Shown: piece after piece, positions 7,389 to 16,044 of the stretch
Layout of the letters: the number at the start of each line of letters is the position of its first letter
How positions within the stretch are numbered: the first letter of the stretch is position 1
NCBI RefSeq assembly: GCF_015776785.2
Contig: NZ_LFMD02000007.1
Span: 186,001-250,000 of the forward strand
Origin: Kitasatospora sp. SUK 42
GTDB lineage: Bacteria > Actinomycetota > Actinomycetes > Streptomycetales > Streptomycetaceae
DNA: 64,000 nt
Direction: 5' to 3'
The notes under the pieces: generated by a model
What the model saw: the letters and a program-made list of their open reading frames with translations, nothing else
The model's database searches: none
What the model was told of the DNA's origin: nothing
Made by a program: the position numbers and the translations under genes

Positions 7389-7926
7389 ATGAGTGTCAGC
7401 TTCAGTGCCCTGAACCGCGTGACGACGCCCGATCTCGACATCGCGTACGAGCAGGCGGGCGAGCGCACCCCGGAGGCGGGCGTGCCGGTGATCCTGCTGC
7501 ACTGATTCCCGTACGACGTCCGGGCGTTCGACGAGGTCGCGGCCCGGCTGGCGGCGCGCGGCAGGTTCGTACTGGCGCCCTACCTGAGGGGCCGGCAAGG
7601 CCTTCGCCGCGTCGGCGGCCGGCCTGCACAACCCGGACTTCGTCGACGTGGCGGTCCACTCCTACCGGCACCGGTACGGCCTGATGCCGGGCGATCCGCG
7701 TCACCAGCCGCTGGAGGACCTGCTCGCCGGCCGGCCGCCGATCACGGTGCCTTCGGTCGTGCTCGTCAGCGAGGACAACGGCGTGATCCCACCCGCCGAC
7801 CAGCGGAGCACCGACCGCTTCACCGGCCCGTGCGAGCTCAGGCCCCTGCCCGGGGTGGGCCACAACGTCCCGCAGGAGGCGCCGGACGCCTTCGCCGAGG
7901 CGGTCCTGAGCCTGCCGCCCCGCTGA
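7389..7926 (+). pseudogene. Broken alpha/beta-hydrolase gene
   Basis: From ATG 7389 the frame reads an alpha/beta-hydrolase N-terminus (LDIAYEQAG, then PVILLH), but TGA at 7503 replaces the Gly of the oxyanion-hole motif LLHGFP. The same frame resumes with FPYDVRAFDEVAARLAARGRF and reaches LAPYLRG at about 7588. There roughly a third of the protein is missing and the frame shifts. The C-terminal half reads in the new frame (HSYRHRYG, PSVVLVSEDNGV, LPGVGHNVPQEAPDAF) to TGA 7926 and includes the catalytic His region. The nucleophile Ser region is absent. One nonsense change plus one frame-shifting deletion make this gene non-functional. Confidence 0.85.
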
Positions 7927-7978
7927 AGCGCGACACCCGGCGCGGCCGCTGAGTGCCTACTTCCCAACCTCGGCCACC

Positions 7979-8010
7979 GAACGGGCCCGGCGAGTGCGCC
8001 GGGCCCGTTC
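7979..8010. terminator. Bidirectional hairpin terminator
   Basis: A perfect 14-bp stem GAACGGGCCCGGCG / CGCCGGGCCCGTTC with loop AGTG, placed between the convergent hydrolase pseudogene and the lectin-like gene ending at 8032. Confidence 0.85.
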
Positions 8011-8031
8011 ACCGTGGGAAGGCTGGTTCCT

Positions 8032-8508
8032 TTACAGCAGGTGCCACCGCTGGTCGAGGTTGTCGGTCTTGGGCTCCAGGGTGACCACCAGGCCGGCGCC
8101 GTGCGCCTCCAGGACCTCGTTCGGGAGGTCCACGCTCTCGATGAGGAGGGCGTGGATCTGCCTGCTTTCCCTCAGATCCCAGGTCTGGCCTTCGGCTCCG
8201 GGGCGGCACGCGTCCACCCGCACGGGCTGCCCGTCACCCTCGGCGGTGAGACACGGCGCACCGGGCAGGTTGCTGGAGCGGATCGTGAAGGTACGGGAGG
8301 GCGTCTCGCTGAACACCCACTCGTGCGCGTCCCCGACGATCACCGTGCCGTCGGGCGCCGGGCTGAGGTAGCCGTCGTACAGCACCGGCCTCACCTTGTC
8401 GGTGAACTCCGTGGGCTGGGCTGAGGCCGTGGGCGCGGTGGCCGTGATGGCGCCGGTGAGGAAGCAGGCCGTGGCGACGGCCAGCGCGATCTTGCCAGTC
8501 TTCGGCAT
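8032..8508 (-). CDS. Secreted ricin-B-like (RICIN) domain protein, 158 aa
   Basis: ATG 8508 has GGGAAGG 6 bases upstream. A signal peptide (MPKTGKIALAVATACFLTGAI, cleavage after ASA near residue 31) precedes one beta-trefoil-like domain with two QxW-type motifs (GQTWDLR and the C-terminal DQRWHLL) and paired cysteines (APCLTAEG and DACRPG). RICIN modules bind sugars at the cell surface or in the medium. No catalytic domain is attached. The domain is short for a full trefoil, so fewer than three sugar sites are expected. Confidence 0.7.
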   Translation of the reverse strand: MPKTGKIALAVATACFLTGAITATAPTASAQPTEFTDKVRPVLYDGYLSPAPDGTVIVGDAHEWVFSETPSRTFTIRSSNLPGAPCLTAEGDGQPVRVDACRPGAEGQTWDLRESRQIHALLIESVDLPNEVLEAHGAGLVVTLEPKTDNLDQRWHLL

Positions 8509-8944
8509 GTCGCCTTCCCTTTCGCTGAATTGGTCACAGGTAGTTCCTGAGACGCCCACGAATCATCTTGGGGCCGCCAGTGTCACCGAGCCAGGGGAAG
8601 TCGGGACGTCCTACCTTTACGAGTGAAAAGCCACGCCACGGGGTTTGTTTCATGCCCGGCCGAACGAGTGACGTAAGGCGCGGTCCGCTTGCCACAACCA
8701 GCCATCATCCCAAGGGTGTTGAGCTCCGGGCGCCAGCCGAGCGGCGACCGCTCCCCCGGCCCCCGCGTTGGTCCGGGGTGCCGGGGGCCGTCCTCCCCGA
8801 GACCCGGCGAACCCGCTCCGGGATGCCGGCGAACAGGGGCCGTTCGACAATCGGCCGGAGCAGGAAGTCGGACCCGCCGACTTCCTGCTCCTCCAACTCC
8901 TCCGGTCGGCGGCGGGCCGATGCACCGCGCGTCCTCTTCGCCCA
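8509..8944. other. 436-base gap: promoter of lectin-like gene and a terminator
   Basis: The left part must hold the promoter of the leftward lectin-like gene. The right part holds the strong hairpin at 8857-8891. The open frames across 8640-8940 resemble no protein I know and lack ribosome sites, so I see no gene here. Confidence 0.5.
8857..8891. terminator. 15-bp hairpin terminator
   Basis: The perfect stem GGAGCAGGAAGTCGG / CCGACTTCCTGCTCC with loop ACCCG lies 54 bases downstream of the leftward PLP-enzyme gene and probably ends its transcript. Confidence 0.75.
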
Positions 8945-9760
8945 TCAGCGCGCGGCCGGTTGGCCGACCAGGTCGGACGGGTCGGTGTTGGCGCCGCAGA
9001 GCACGACGCAGACCTTCTCCCCGGGAGCGGGGCGGTACCTTCCCGGGAGACCGCTCAGGGCCGCCAACGCAGTTGCGGCGCCGTGTTCGACGACGATGCG
9101 GCGGTCGTCCCACAGGGCCTGGCGGGCGCGGACGATCTCGGCGTCCGGCACCAGCACGGAGTGGGCGCCGTCCTGCTGGGCAGCGTGCAGGGCGGAGGCG
9201 GAGGCGCGGCGGGCGCCGACCGAGACCACCACGGTGTCCAGGCCCGGGATCCGGCTGCGGATCTCCTCCAGCAGTGTGCGGGCCCCGGCCGCGATCAGCG
9301 GATGATCGTAGGCGTGCGCGGCGAGCGCCCCGGTGGCGGCCGTGAACTCCTCGCAGGCGGCCAGGGCTTCGGCGTACTCCGAACCGACCAGCCGCACCTC
9401 GGCGCCGTAGCCGCGGAGCCTGGCCACCTTCACCGCCGGGGCGGTGGTGGGCAGGAAGACCGTTGCGCGCACACCCTGTTGGCGGGCCGCCCAAGCGCAC
9501 GCCAGTCCGGCGTTGCCTCCGGAGGCGATGGTGACCCCCGCGTCGGGGAGAGCGCCGGTCTCCCGATGGGCCTGGAGGAAGTTCTGGGCGCCACGGGCCT
9601 TGAACGACCCGGTGTGCTGCATGAATTCGAGCGCCAGCCACAGCTCACCGGGCTGCTCGGGCCACTCGGGCCACTCGCCCGAGGTCAGGGCAACGGGTCG
9701 GATGCGTCCGGCGATCCGGTCGGTGGCGGCTTTGACGTCCCCGTAGGCGAGTTGGTGCAC
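8945..9760 (-). CDS. PLP-dependent threonine/serine dehydratase-like protein with internal deletion
   Basis: Fold type II PLP enzyme. The PLP lysine motif GSFKARG (Lys54) and the substrate loop ASGGNAG (about 80-85) are intact, and the C-terminus has VVLCGANTDP. However, the segment DTVVVSVG at about 175-182 runs straight into ARRASASALHAAQQ. The glycine-rich phosphate-binding tetraglycine loop and about 45 following residues found in relatives are absent, giving 271 residues where about 315 is usual. The reading frame is kept, so a protein may be made, but PLP phosphate binding should fail. GTG 9760 is preceded by AGGAG at a good distance. It is divergent from the SDR gene. Confidence 0.75.
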   Translation of the reverse strand: MHQLAYGDVKAATDRIAGRIRPVALTSGEWPEWPEQPGELWLALEFMQHTGSFKARGAQNFLQAHRETGALPDAGVTIASGGNAGLACAWAARQQGVRATVFLPTTAPAVKVARLRGYGAEVRLVGSEYAEALAACEEFTAATGALAAHAYDHPLIAAGARTLLEEIRSRIPGLDTVVVSVGARRASASALHAAQQDGAHSVLVPDAEIVRARQALWDDRRIVVEHGAATALAALSGLPGRYRPAPGEKVCVVLCGANTDPSDLVGQPAAR

Positions 9761-9973
9761 TTCATTGCTCCTGCCTGCCGATAGAGCGATCAGGTGATGA
9801 GCCTGCCCATGATGGCCAGGCTCAGGAAGGGGGCGGGCTCCCTCGCTCCCGGCCACACCTCCTCCCCGGCGAGCCGCCTTGCTCGGCAGGCCGGTTGGCA
9901 GTCGATCATTGGCAGTATCAACCCTGCCGAAAAGCACTGGTGGATCACATCACCCCGGAGAGAGGCTGCGCCC

Positions 9974-10663
9974 ATGACGACAACTCTGATCACCGGAGCC
10001 AACAAGGGCCTCGGGTACGAGACCGCCCGCCGCCTGATCGCCGCGGGCCACACCGTCTACGTCGGAGCGCGCAACGTCGAGCGCGGCACGGCGGCCGCAG
10101 CCGAGCTCGGCGCCCGCTTCGTACAGCTCGACGTCACCGACGACGCGTCGGTCGCCGCCGCCGTGGCCACCGTCGAGGCCGACGGCGGCCTGGACGTCCT
10201 GGTCAACAACGCCGGGATCGAGGTGCGTTCGCCGGAGGGCGGGATCATCGGCGCCGGGGACCTGACCGCCGACGTGATGCGCGAGGTGTTCGAGACCAAC
10301 GTCTTCGGCCTCGTCCGGGTGACCCACGCCTTCCTGCCGCTGCTGGAGCGCTCCGCCGCGCCGGTCGTGGTCAACGTCAGCAGCGGCCTCGCCTCCCTCG
10401 CCCTGGCCGGCAAGGCGTACCCGGGAGCCGCCTACCCGGCCTCCAAGACCACCGTCAACATGCTGACCGTCCAGTTCGCCAGGGCGTTCCCGCAGATGCG
10501 GATCAACGCCGTCGAACCCGGCTACACCGCCACCGACCTGAACCGCCACGAGGGCACCCAGACCGTCGAACAGGGCGCTGAGATCATCGTACGGATGGCC
10601 CAGTTGGGCCCGGACGGCCCCACCGGCGGCTACGTCGGCGCGCAGGGCCCCCTGCCCTGGTAG
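9974..10663 (+). CDS. Short-chain dehydrogenase/reductase
   Basis: A 229-residue classical SDR. It has the cofactor loop TGANKGLGYE, the NNAG motif (VLVNNAGIE), the catalytic Ser in NVSSGLASL and the YxxxK pair in AYPASKTT. Arg in VGARN suggests a preference for NADP(H). The protein uses a nicotinamide cofactor to reduce or oxidise an unknown carbonyl or alcohol in the cytoplasm. ATG 9974 has GGAGAGAGG about 10 bases upstream. It is divergent from the damaged PLP-enzyme gene and is followed by a hairpin at 10742. Confidence 0.92.
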   Translation: MTTTLITGANKGLGYETARRLIAAGHTVYVGARNVERGTAAAAELGARFVQLDVTDDASVAAAVATVEADGGLDVLVNNAGIEVRSPEGGIIGAGDLTADVMREVFETNVFGLVRVTHAFLPLLERSAAPVVVNVSSGLASLALAGKAYPGAAYPASKTTVNMLTVQFARAFPQMRINAVEPGYTATDLNRHEGTQTVEQGAEIIVRMAQLGPDGPTGGYVGAQGPLPW

Positions 10664-10741
10664 GCGCACCCACTTCCATCCTTCGGCTGGTGGGGGCCAA
10701 GGCCCACCAGACCGCGGTCATCCGGCGGGCCTACGCTCGTG

Positions 10742-10772
10742 ATCCGGCCTCCCCTGCGCGGGGGAGCCGGAT
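10742..10772. terminator. Hairpin terminator after SDR gene
   Basis: ATCCGG plus CTCCCC pairs with GGGGAG plus CCGGAT, with one bulged C and a short GC loop. Confidence 0.6.
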
Positions 10773-10838
10773 GATCCGTGGGACGGAGGCGGTCGGGACT
10801 GGCGACGGAGAGTCTCGAAGCATCGTCAGTCCGGATGC

Positions 10839-11984
10839 ATGGGGGTCACCGTGGTTGTTCCTGCGAACTCGGAGGCAGGCGGCGTTCCCAAGCCGTCGGC
10901 CGCGAACCCGAGGCGAACGTCGTGGTGGCGGCGATGGCCCCTGTGGGCCCCGATGGCCGCCGCATCATGGGGCGTGTTGTACGCCGCTTTCGAGGTCACG
11001 TGGGCGGCGGCGGGCATCACCGTGCCGTGGAAGGAGCACTCCTCGTACGCGCCGGCGGTCCAGCTCCTCCTGGCAGCCCTCGCCGTCCTGGCCGGCGGGG
11101 CCTGCCTGGCCAGCACCCGAACGCTTGCCAGGCCTGGCCGGGCCGTGGTGGCGACGGTGTTGGTCGTGACGATCCCGGTGTTCGTCGTCGGGACGAACGG
11201 CCTGCCGATCTACTTCGTGACGCTGGTGACGCTCTCGGGCTTCGAGAGCACCACCGGTCTGACTCAGGTGCTGTTGAACACGGTCGGCGCCGCGCTCCTG
11301 CTCCTCGTCGGACTGTCGTACCGCCGACGGCTGCGCGGCGACTGCCCGCGATGCGGGCGCCCGCACGCCGGCACCAGCGACGGCCCACTCGCTCACCCCG
11401 CCGTCTCCCCCGCTCCGAAGCGGACCCGCACGGCGGTGTACCTGCTCATGTGCGGGCTTCTGCCGTGGGCAGGAGTAAAGACCATCTGGACGCTGGGCGG
11501 CGACGCACTCGGCGTCTCGGCCGACGCTTGGCAGAGGACGACGAGCCTCGGCGCGTCGGGGCCCGCGAAGGCGGCCGCGGCGGCGGGGATCGACGTGACC
11601 GTACTGGCCGCGATGGTCGGGGTGTTCCTGCTGCTGGGTCTGCTGTACACGTGGGGCCAGGTCTTCCCCCGCTGGACGCTGGTCCTGTCCGGACGACGGG
11701 TCCCGCGCCTGCTGCCGTTGATCCCGGCCTTGCTGACCGGCATCCCCCTGACGATGTACGGGGCCGTCCTCGTCATCATGGCCCCGCTCATCGCCACCGG
11801 CGTGCTGCCCCCGATCGAGCCGTCCGCGCCGTTCACCACCAGCTCGGGGATCACCTGGATGGTCGAATTCGGCGGCCTGGCGTTCGCCGGTCTGGGCATC
11901 GGCCTCGTCGTGGCCGCCCGCTCCTACGCCGCCCGCACCCACCCCGTCTGTACCGGTGCCACGGCAACGGCGCGGCCCGAGTAG
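10839..11984 (+). CDS. Multi-pass membrane protein, 381 aa
   Basis: At least eight hydrophobic segments can be read, for example WAPMAAASWGVLYAAFEV, LLLAALAVLAGGACLA, VVATVLVVTIPVFVVG, VLLNTVGAALLLLVGL, LAAMVGVFLLLGLLY, LLPLIPALLTGIPLT and LAFAGLGIGLVVAA. After the fourth is a cytoplasmic loop with CPRCGRPH, a possible metal-binding CxxC. No transporter or enzyme family recognised. ATG 10839 has no clear ribosome site; GTG 10851, with GGGGG in front, is a good alternative start. The GNAT gene follows 71 bases later. Confidence 0.75.
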   Translation: MGVTVVVPANSEAGGVPKPSAANPRRTSWWRRWPLWAPMAAASWGVLYAAFEVTWAAAGITVPWKEHSSYAPAVQLLLAALAVLAGGACLASTRTLARPGRAVVATVLVVTIPVFVVGTNGLPIYFVTLVTLSGFESTTGLTQVLLNTVGAALLLLVGLSYRRRLRGDCPRCGRPHAGTSDGPLAHPAVSPAPKRTRTAVYLLMCGLLPWAGVKTIWTLGGDALGVSADAWQRTTSLGASGPAKAAAAAGIDVTVLAAMVGVFLLLGLLYTWGQVFPRWTLVLSGRRVPRLLPLIPALLTGIPLTMYGAVLVIMAPLIATGVLPPIEPSAPFTTSSGITWMVEFGGLAFAGLGIGLVVAARSYAARTHPVCTGATATARPE

Positions 11985-12055
11985 TCGCCACCTACGACGT
12001 TGAGATCGAAGAAATCGCGCGAGGCACTCGGCGTGCTTCGTCGAGGATGGTCGCC

Positions 12056-12583
12056 ATGACCCACGTGATCGAATCCCCTCGTGCCGACGACGCCGCCTCC
12101 CTGGGCCCGCTGCAGTTGAAGGTCTGGCTACAGACGTATCCCTGCGCGGACGCGGGGATCGACGAGACCTGGATCCGTGAGCACCGCGGCGCCTCCGCCA
12201 CCGCGGAGGGAATCGCCCAGTGGCGAGAGTTCATCGAGGCGACGAAGACGCAGCCGGACCAGCTGTTCTGCCGCGTCGTCCGCTCCGGGACGGAGATCGT
12301 CGGCTTCCTCTGCGGCCGCCGGGACGAGGTGGTCACCCTCGGGCCGATGTACTTGCTGGACGAAGCCCAAGGCCGAGGCGTCGGAGGCCGATTGATGGAT
12401 GAGTTCCTCACCTGGGCGGGATGCGCGCCTATGCGCCTGTGGGTCACCGACTACAACGAGCGCGCGATCCGCTTCTATCAACGCTACGGATTCAAGGCCA
12501 CGGGCGAGCGAGAGCTCTGGCGGGGGAAACTGCCGAACATGCGCATGGTCCGCCATGCGACATCGAGCGGCAACCCCGACTGA
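12056..12583 (+). CDS. GNAT-family N-acetyltransferase
   Basis: A 175-residue acetyltransferase. The acetyl-CoA pyrophosphate loop is visible as DEAQGRGVGGRLMDEF (Q/RxxGxG/A), followed by LWVTDYNERAIRFYQRYGF, the usual motif B with the Tyr-rich FYxxxGF end. ATG 12056 has GAGGA 8 bases upstream; ATG 12047 is possible. The substrate, a small amine or a protein N-terminus, is not predictable. It is followed by a strong hairpin at 12649. Confidence 0.9.
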   Translation: MTHVIESPRADDAASLGPLQLKVWLQTYPCADAGIDETWIREHRGASATAEGIAQWREFIEATKTQPDQLFCRVVRSGTEIVGFLCGRRDEVVTLGPMYLLDEAQGRGVGGRLMDEFLTWAGCAPMRLWVTDYNERAIRFYQRYGFKATGERELWRGKLPNMRMVRHATSSGNPD

Positions 12584-12648
12584 ACCGGCACGGGACCAGA
12601 TCTCCCGGGGCCGGACAAGACTTTCGTCGAGAAGACCACACTGCCCCG

Positions 12649-12680
12649 GTGGCCCTTCGCTCCAGGGAGCGAAGGGCCAC
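12649..12680. terminator. 13-bp hairpin terminator
   Basis: The stem GTGGCCCTTCGCT / AGCGAAGGGCCAC with loop CCAGGG sits between the GNAT gene and the convergent propeller-protein gene. Confidence 0.8.
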
Positions 12681-12742
12681 CGCTCTCTCATCAGCCGGTC
12701 ACCCCCTGGCCGAGGAGTCGCCGACAGGCCCGCCACCGTGTG
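12649..12742 (+). repeat. Dispersed hairpin-linked repeat, copy A
   Basis: The hairpin is followed by about 60 bases that recur in diverged form at 20373-20472. Read on the plus strand in the same frame, both copies give related peptides: copy A VALRSRERRATALSSAGHPL and then AEESPTGPPP; copy B VALRPVERKATGLSPAGYLP and then AEDPLAGGLPP. No start codon, ribosome site or complete gene belongs to it. It may be a mobile or recombination-spread terminator unit, or the tail of a lost gene. Confidence 0.6.
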
Positions 12743-12841
12743 GGAGCCCGCCTCCTCGTGGGCGAGGTGCGGGGCGGAATACGGATGCGGCCCGCCCTGC
12801 GCGGCGCAGGGCGGGCCGCAGGGCCGGCCGAGGTGAGGCCG

Positions 12842-14425
12842 TCAGCCGGTGGTCGCACCGGCGATGCTCTGGATGGAGCTGCTGGCGATGCGGTAGAAGG
12901 TGGTCCAGTTGCCGTCGGCCTTCTTGTCGGCGGTCCAGATCTCGTCCATGCTTCCGATCACGAACAGGCGTGTGGTGTCGCCGATCGTCGTCGCCGCGAC
13001 CTGCTTGATGCCGCCGGTGTTCGGGACGGCTCCGAAGGTGGACCAGGGGCCGTTGTCGGTGCTTTCGGTGGTCCAGACCTTCCGGTCCTCGCCGACGGCG
13101 AACAGGCGCACGGTGTTCCCGGCGGCGGTGACGGCGATGTGCTGGATGCCACTGCTGGGCACGGCCACGAACGGGGTCCAGGTACCAGCGGTGTAGTCGC
13201 CGGTGGTGGTCCAGATCTGGCTGTCGCCACCGATCACGAAGAGGCGCACGGTGTTGCCGACGGTGGTCGCCGCGACCTGCTTGATGGCGCTGGTGGGCAG
13301 CGGATCGAACTTGGTCCAGCCGCCGGCGGCGTAGTCGCCGGCCGCGGTGTAGACCCGATCGTCGCCGCCGACCGCGAACAGGCGCACGGTGTTGCCCATC
13401 GCGACGGCGGTCACCTGCTTGATGCCGCTGTTGTTCGGGACCACGTCGTAGGGGCTCCAGGTGCCGGTCGCGTAGTCGCCGGTGGTGGTCCAGATCCGCT
13501 TGTCGCCGCCGACCACGAACAGGCGCACCTTGTCGCCCATCGTGACGGCGCTGACCTGCTGGATGTCGTTCTTGCCCGGCACCGGGTTGAAGGTACCCCA
13601 CGCGTTCTCCGTGTAGGCGCCGTCGTTCCCCCAGATCTGGTGGTCGTCGCCGACCGCGAAGAGTCGGCTCGTCAGACGCGACGTCTTCACCTGCTGCATC
13701 CAGCCGGCGAGGTCGTCGACGCGGCTGTTGAAGGCGCCGGTCCGGGTCTCGGTGGCCGGAGTGCCCAGGCAACCGCCCTGCCAGGAACGGGACGCCACGG
13801 CGACCAGCTCGGCCTTGCCGTTGGTCTCGCGGATCACCGGGGCGCCGGTGTCGCCCTTGCAGATCGCCGCGCCGCCGGTACCGGTGGTGCCGATGCCCGT
13901 CGGGCTCACCGTGTCGAGCGAGAACGCGCCGGTGTGGAGCTTGCCCGGCACCCACTCGTCCTTCGTCCGTCCGAACCCAGGCACCCGCAGCGTCTGCCCG
14001 GAGGTCGGGGCGGCGGTCGCCAGCGGCAGCGGGGCTATACCGTCGACGCCCGCGGTGAGACGGACCATCACCAGATCGCGGTCGGCGCGCGGCACCAACT
14101 CCGCCACCTGAACCGACTTGGCACCGATCGTGACAGTGGACTTCCACTTCGGCGCACCGGCCGCCAGCGCCTGCGGCTGCGCCGGGTCGTCGGAGAAGCA
14201 GGACGCGGCGGTGAGCACCCAACGGCGGTCCACCAGCGCGCCGGTGCAGGCGCGCAGGCTGTCACCGATGACGATCCGCGCGGTGTAGGCGTAGGTGTTG
14301 TCGGCGGCCGGATCACCGACCACGGCCTGAGCCGAAGGGATCGAAAGGGTGGCCAGCACGCCGGAAGCCGCAGCTGCCACCAGTACACCCGTCCGCCGGG
14401 AGCGGTTCTGGGCCTTGCGAGACAT
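12842..14425 (-). CDS. Secreted trypsin-fold pseudo-protease with C-terminal beta-propeller
   Basis: This 527-residue protein starts at ATG 14425 (AGAGGAA upstream) with a signal peptide ending near PSAQA (34). Residues about 36-245 are a trypsin-like S1 domain: ACTGALVDRRWVLTAASCF, DRDLVMVRL, and CKGDTGAPV. The catalytic His is replaced by Ser75 and the nucleophile Ser by Thr193, while Asp117 is kept. Residues about 252-527 are six repeats of 46-48 residues, each beginning like VRLFAVGGDDRVYT and ending in KQVAATTVGNT, as in tectonin/PLL-like beta-propeller lectins. Binding rather than proteolysis is likely. A decayed relative lies just upstream at 14520-15010. Confidence 0.85.
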   Translation of the reverse strand: MSRKAQNRSRRTGVLVAAAASGVLATLSIPSAQAVVGDPAADNTYAYTARIVIGDSLRACTGALVDRRWVLTAASCFSDDPAQPQALAAGAPKWKSTVTIGAKSVQVAELVPRADRDLVMVRLTAGVDGIAPLPLATAAPTSGQTLRVPGFGRTKDEWVPGKLHTGAFSLDTVSPTGIGTTGTGGAAICKGDTGAPVIRETNGKAELVAVASRSWQGGCLGTPATETRTGAFNSRVDDLAGWMQQVKTSRLTSRLFAVGDDHQIWGNDGAYTENAWGTFNPVPGKNDIQQVSAVTMGDKVRLFVVGGDKRIWTTTGDYATGTWSPYDVVPNNSGIKQVTAVAMGNTVRLFAVGGDDRVYTAAGDYAAGGWTKFDPLPTSAIKQVAATTVGNTVRLFVIGGDSQIWTTTGDYTAGTWTPFVAVPSSGIQHIAVTAAGNTVRLFAVGEDRKVWTTESTDNGPWSTFGAVPNTGGIKQVAATTIGDTTRLFVIGSMDEIWTADKKADGNWTTFYRIASSSIQSIAGATTG

Positions 14426-14519
14426 GGGAATTCCTCTGAGAAGTATGGATTGGTGACGCCCCGCCGGGCCTGGCCCCGTACGGTGGCCGAGAACAGTGGG
14501 ACGTCGGTGAGGGCTGGAA

Positions 14520-15010
14520 TCAGCCGATAGTGGCGGTGATGGCCTTGACGTTGGTGGCGCCGCCGGGGACCTCGCCCCACGGGTCCACGTTCCGTCGGCC
14601 TTGTTGTCGCATGTGTAGAAGTTGCCGTCGAGCCGGACACGAGGACATGCATGGCGTCGCCGTTGGCAACGCTGTCCACGACGGTCAGTGCACCGCTGGT
14701 GAAAAACAACCAACTACCAAGCCAGCGGCCCACCTTTCAGTCGAAGATGAACCGCTCGCTGCCTGAGCCGCCGACCTGCATGTGAAGGCCGGACTTGACC
14801 TCCTTCGTGCGATAGCGCAGGTCCTTCCCCCAGTCACCGAGGTCGTCAACACGGGAGCTGCATGCGCCAGCTCGGGCTCCGGAGGCGAGGGCGCCCAGGC
14901 AGTCACCCTGCTAGGAACACGGAGCTGCGGCCACCGGCTCGGCTTGCCGTTGACCTCCCGGAGGGCCGGGGCGCCAGTGCCACCTTTGCAGATCACCGCA
15001 CTATCGCGGC
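14520..15010 (-). pseudogene. Decayed paralogue of the trypsin-fold/propeller protein
   Basis: Read leftward, fragments in different frames match the intact neighbour. They are ICKGGTGAPALREVNGK (intact ICKGDTGAPVIRETNGK); then, after a frameshift and an in-frame TAG, QGDCLGALASGARAG and SSRVDDLGDWGKDL (intact QGGCLGTPATETRTG and SSRVDDLAGW equivalent); then LTVVDSVANGDAMHVLV; then LDGNFYTCDNKADGTW; and after another shift DPWGEVPGGATNVKAITATIG ending at TGA 14520. At least three frame changes and a nonsense codon break it. The first half of the protease domain is gone. It is a tandem relative of the gene ending at 12842. Confidence 0.75.
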
Positions 15011-15141
15011 CAAAGACAGCATGCCCGCCTATCGAGGGCGGGAAAGCGTGTTGAAGGGCAGAACGAACGTTCCTCGACCAAAGCGTCTGGAATCCAGAAT
15101 GCTGCGACCTGAGCGCCACCGACGGAGCCTGCGGCGGATGA

Positions 15142-15627
15142 TTACTTGGACGCGCGCAGTTCGAGGAGCGCGTGGTCACGGCCCTGGGGGTCCGCCGAAT
15201 CGCCGACGGGGGTCCAAAGGTTCTTCTTCAACGGGAACGACTTGCTCGTCCCGTCCACAGTCATTTCCGCCGTCACGTCATAACTGTTCCCGCGGATCGA
15301 GTAGACCCGCGGAATTTCCATGCTAATGAACCCGCCAGAGCCGACGACACTGAAGCAGAAAGTGTTGTCCCGGCCGCGCTGCCAAACCTCGAGCTGATCG
15401 GTCCCGGCCTTGCACTCAGCCAAAGTGATGTGGCCGTCACCACGCTTCAGAACAATTCCTGAATCGTGCAGAATCTGATCAGCTGCCGGGTAGGAGAAAT
15501 CCTCAACGGCAGGAGGCGGACTCTCGATGTCGGCACTGCTGGAAGCAAATACCCCAGCGGACGACGCCACTGCCAAGGCGCCAACAACTGCGACTGCAGC
15601 GGTGAGCATGCGATGCCCGTTCCTCAT
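15142..15627 (-). CDS. Secreted protein, 161 aa, unknown function
   Basis: It starts at ATG 15627 with GGGGATGG close upstream. A signal peptide (MRNGHRMLTAAVAVVGALAVASSAGVFA) precedes a mature part of about 130 residues with two cysteines (LAECKAG and NTFCFSV) and alternating beta-like stretches (ISMEIPRVYSI, YDVTAEMTVDG). No family recognised. Base composition is less GC-rich than the surrounding genes, as in the neighbouring toxin gene, which suggests a shared foreign origin. Confidence 0.7.
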   Translation of the reverse strand: MRNGHRMLTAAVAVVGALAVASSAGVFASSSADIESPPPAVEDFSYPAADQILHDSGIVLKRGDGHITLAECKAGTDQLEVWQRGRDNTFCFSVVGSGGFISMEIPRVYSIRGNSYDVTAEMTVDGTSKSFPLKKNLWTPVGDSADPQGRDHALLELRASK

Positions 15628-16044
15628 GATCCATCCCCATGGTGTCCGTTGTCGGAACTCGAACCGAATTCCCGACAATTATCCATTAATCCCGAGCGAA
15701 CAATTCATTTGTCGATTGATCCCCCGGATCAGCACAGCCGACCCTCGACGCCCCAGCTGACGCGGCTTCGGCGACGGGAGGGCAGGCACCGCACATTAAT
15801 ACCACCCGAGCGAGGCTGGGGATACACGCCCAGCCCACCCATCTGGGCGCTTAACTATACTTTATGCACACAAACCGGACAAGGTTCTCCTTTTCTACTT
15901 CTTTGCCTGTTCATGGTGATGGCTTCATCGCCGAAACAGGCCGATCCGGATGCCAAGATCCACCCCTGAAGGCGGTGTTCGTGTGCGACGATCTGTCGCG
16001 CGCGATGCGCAGACACTTCGACCGTTGACAAACGAGTTGGAACT
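15628..16044. promoter_or_regulatory. 417-base divergent gap, AT-rich
   Basis: It separates the leftward secreted protein from the rightward ALF-repeat protein and is visibly AT-rich for this genome, for example at 15677-15720 and 15850-15910. A TATACTTTATG stretch at about 15857 could be a -10 region for the rightward gene. Short open frames here have no ribosome sites, so I see no gene. Confidence 0.45.

Noticed and set aside
8568..8940. Possible transposase remnant in the gap before the PLP-enzyme gene
   Set aside because: No DDE or HTH motif and no terminal inverted repeats or target duplications were seen.
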